6,484 nt of DNA from Bacteroides sp. Its GTDB lineage: Bacteria; Bacteroidota; Bacteroidia; Bacteroidales; SM23-62. Under the pieces are notes generated by a model, which had not been told where the DNA came from, searched no databases, and saw only the letters and a list, made by a program, of their open reading frames with translations. A program made the position numbers and the translations under genes. Below, piece by piece: positions 5,358 through 6,484 of the stretch; position 1 is the first letter of the stretch; each line of letters opens with the position of its first letter. The stretch lies in NCBI GenBank assembly GCA_030589965.1, contig JAUUZM010000189.1, forward strand, positions 1-6,484, in the 5' to 3' direction.

Positions 5358-6484
5358 ATGGTGCTCGTATTACTTGCACTCTTTTACTTCCTTTTCCCGG
5401 TTCTAATAATCCATCTCGACAAGAAATATTCCCTTGTAAATAAGATCGGTTCGGTAGTAATCTGCTATGGAGTTGGACTACTGATCGGGAATATTGGGAT
5501 TCTTCCGGATGGATTAGCTGGTTTTCAGGAGCAACTTTATTCCATCATAGTACCCCTTGCCATTCCCCTGCTTCTTTTTTCCCTGGATATCAGGAAATGG
5601 GTAAAAATGGCCGGGAAGACGGTTCTTTCGCTGATTCTTGGACTGGTATCAGTACTGGTAATGGTAATAGTCGGATATTTTGTCTACCAGGATGTTATTC
5701 CGGAAATATGGAAAACTGCAGGTGTTCTTGTCGGATTTTATTCGGGTGGTGCCCCGAATGCGGCAGCTATCAGCCTGGCAGTTGATATGGATCCGGAGTC
5801 ATTTATTCTCCTTCAGACTTATGACCTGGTTGTCGGAGCCGTAACCCTGCTTTTTCTAATGACCGTAGCCCAGCGCTTCTTTCTCCTTTTTATGCGTCCT
5901 TATAAACCTTCTGACAGGGAGGAGATTGATGGTCCCGAGGAAGGCTATCATGAAAAGTATCAATCCTATGATGGAATACTCGGTCGACGGATAGGCGGAC
6001 CATTGCTGGGAGCTTTCGGACTATCTGTATTAATATTTGGTATTTCAGTAGGGATCAGTCAATTGTTTCTGAAGAAACTGGACGGAGCAATAATAATCCT
6101 GGGGATTACCACGCTTGGGATTGCCGGTTCCTTTGTGCCCCGGGTTAAGAAAATTGAAAAATCTTTCCAGGGAGGGATCTACCTGATCCTTGTCTTTTGC
6201 CTGATTTTTGCTTCCATGGCAGATATCAGTAAGTTCAGTCTGGACTCCCTTCCCCTGCTCGTATATATCATTATGGTGGTTCCGGGGGCATTACTGTTGC
6301 ATGGAATACTATCAAAGATCTTCAAAGTGGATGTGGATAATTTCCTGATCATTTCGGTTGCACTGTCCATGTCACCTCCTTTTGTTCCGGTGGTGGCTGC
6401 TTCCCTGAAAAACCGGGAAATCATTCTGCCCGGACTGATCATCGGACTCCTGGGGTATGCCCTGGGTAATTACATTGGAGTGGG
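5358..6484 (+). CDS. DUF819 (YjcL-like) integral membrane protein, 3' end cut by window
   Basis: An open frame of 375 complete codons begins at ATG 5358, the first start after an in-frame TAA at 5349, and runs off the right edge with no stop. The product is strongly hydrophobic with roughly ten membrane segments in two halves, separated by a polar, acidic loop at about 180-212 (PSDREEIDGPEEGYHEKY). FYSGGAPNAAAI (127-138) corresponds to the family's GGTPN-AAI motif, and LLGYALGNYIG (364-374) to its conserved C-terminal GYxxGNYIG, placing it in DUF819, a family of uncertain, probably transport-related function. Families run about 380-410 residues, so only a short tail should be missing. In the second half, the usual glycine-rich NIGGPATA-like motif appears as SMSPPFVPVVAAS (347-359). 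It lies 50 bases after fabI; no function or substrate can be inferred from context. Confidence 0.85.
   Translation, partial: MVLVLLALFYFLFPVLIIHLDKKYSLVNKIGSVVICYGVGLLIGNIGILPDGLAGFQEQLYSIIVPLAIPLLLFSLDIRKWVKMAGKTVLSLILGLVSVLVMVIVGYFVYQDVIPEIWKTAGVLVGFYSGGAPNAAAISLAVDMDPESFILLQTYDLVVGAVTLLFLMTVAQRFFLLFMRPYKPSDREEIDGPEEGYHEKYQSYDGILGRRIGGPLLGAFGLSVLIFGISVGISQLFLKKLDGAIIILGITTLGIAGSFVPRVKKIEKSFQGGIYLILVFCLIFASMADISKFSLDSLPLLVYIIMVVPGALLLHGILSKIFKVDVDNFLIISVALSMSPPFVPVVAASLKNREIILPGLIIGLLGYALGNYIGV

Noticed and set aside
5597..5785. Short + strand frame inside the DUF819 gene
   Set aside because: It is out of frame with the hydrophobic DUF819 reading, which continues through it uninterrupted, and its product resembles no family I know.

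Overview
The window looks like chromosomal housekeeping DNA from a member of the Bacteroidota, probably near Bacteroidales/Marinilabiliales or a related uncultured lineage. Three things point there. The omega-like RNA polymerase subunit is of the Bacteroidota Rpb6/RpoZ type. The DUF4835 (PorD-like) protein is a family I know only from that phylum. The spacers before recN and fabI carry exact TAnnTTTG promoter boxes, the phylum's characteristic -7 element, and starts lack clear Shine-Dalgarno sequences. All genes lie on the + strand; I saw no RNA gene, mobile element, CRISPR array or long repeat.

Layout. Positions 1-163 hold the C-terminal end of bamD (outer-membrane assembly lipoprotein). rpoZ follows (183-515), then coaBC (536-1763), which makes coenzyme A from phosphopantothenate and cysteine, then a DUF4835/PorD-like exported protein (1747-2679). 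These are packed 0-20 bases apart or overlap, so they read as one transcription unit. A 109-base spacer with a promoter-like box leads into recN (2789-4441, DNA double-strand-break repair). A 35-base spacer with a second such box leads into fabI (4477-5307, enoyl-ACP reductase). The last gene, a DUF819 membrane protein (5358 to beyond the window), runs off the right edge.

The genes combine envelope assembly (BamD, PorD-like), transcription (RpoZ), cofactor and lipid supply (CoaBC provides CoA and the phosphopantetheine for acyl carrier protein; FabI completes each fatty-acid elongation cycle) and DNA repair (RecN). This is a growth-related neighbourhood, not an accessory island.

The main oddity is that coaBC is broken into two overlapping frames at the linker between its two enzymatic domains. 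The downstream domain has no ATG or GTG start. A single extra base, or a +1 ribosomal frameshift, explains this better than two independent genes. I did not find evidence for an undescribed system; the remaining items are modest.
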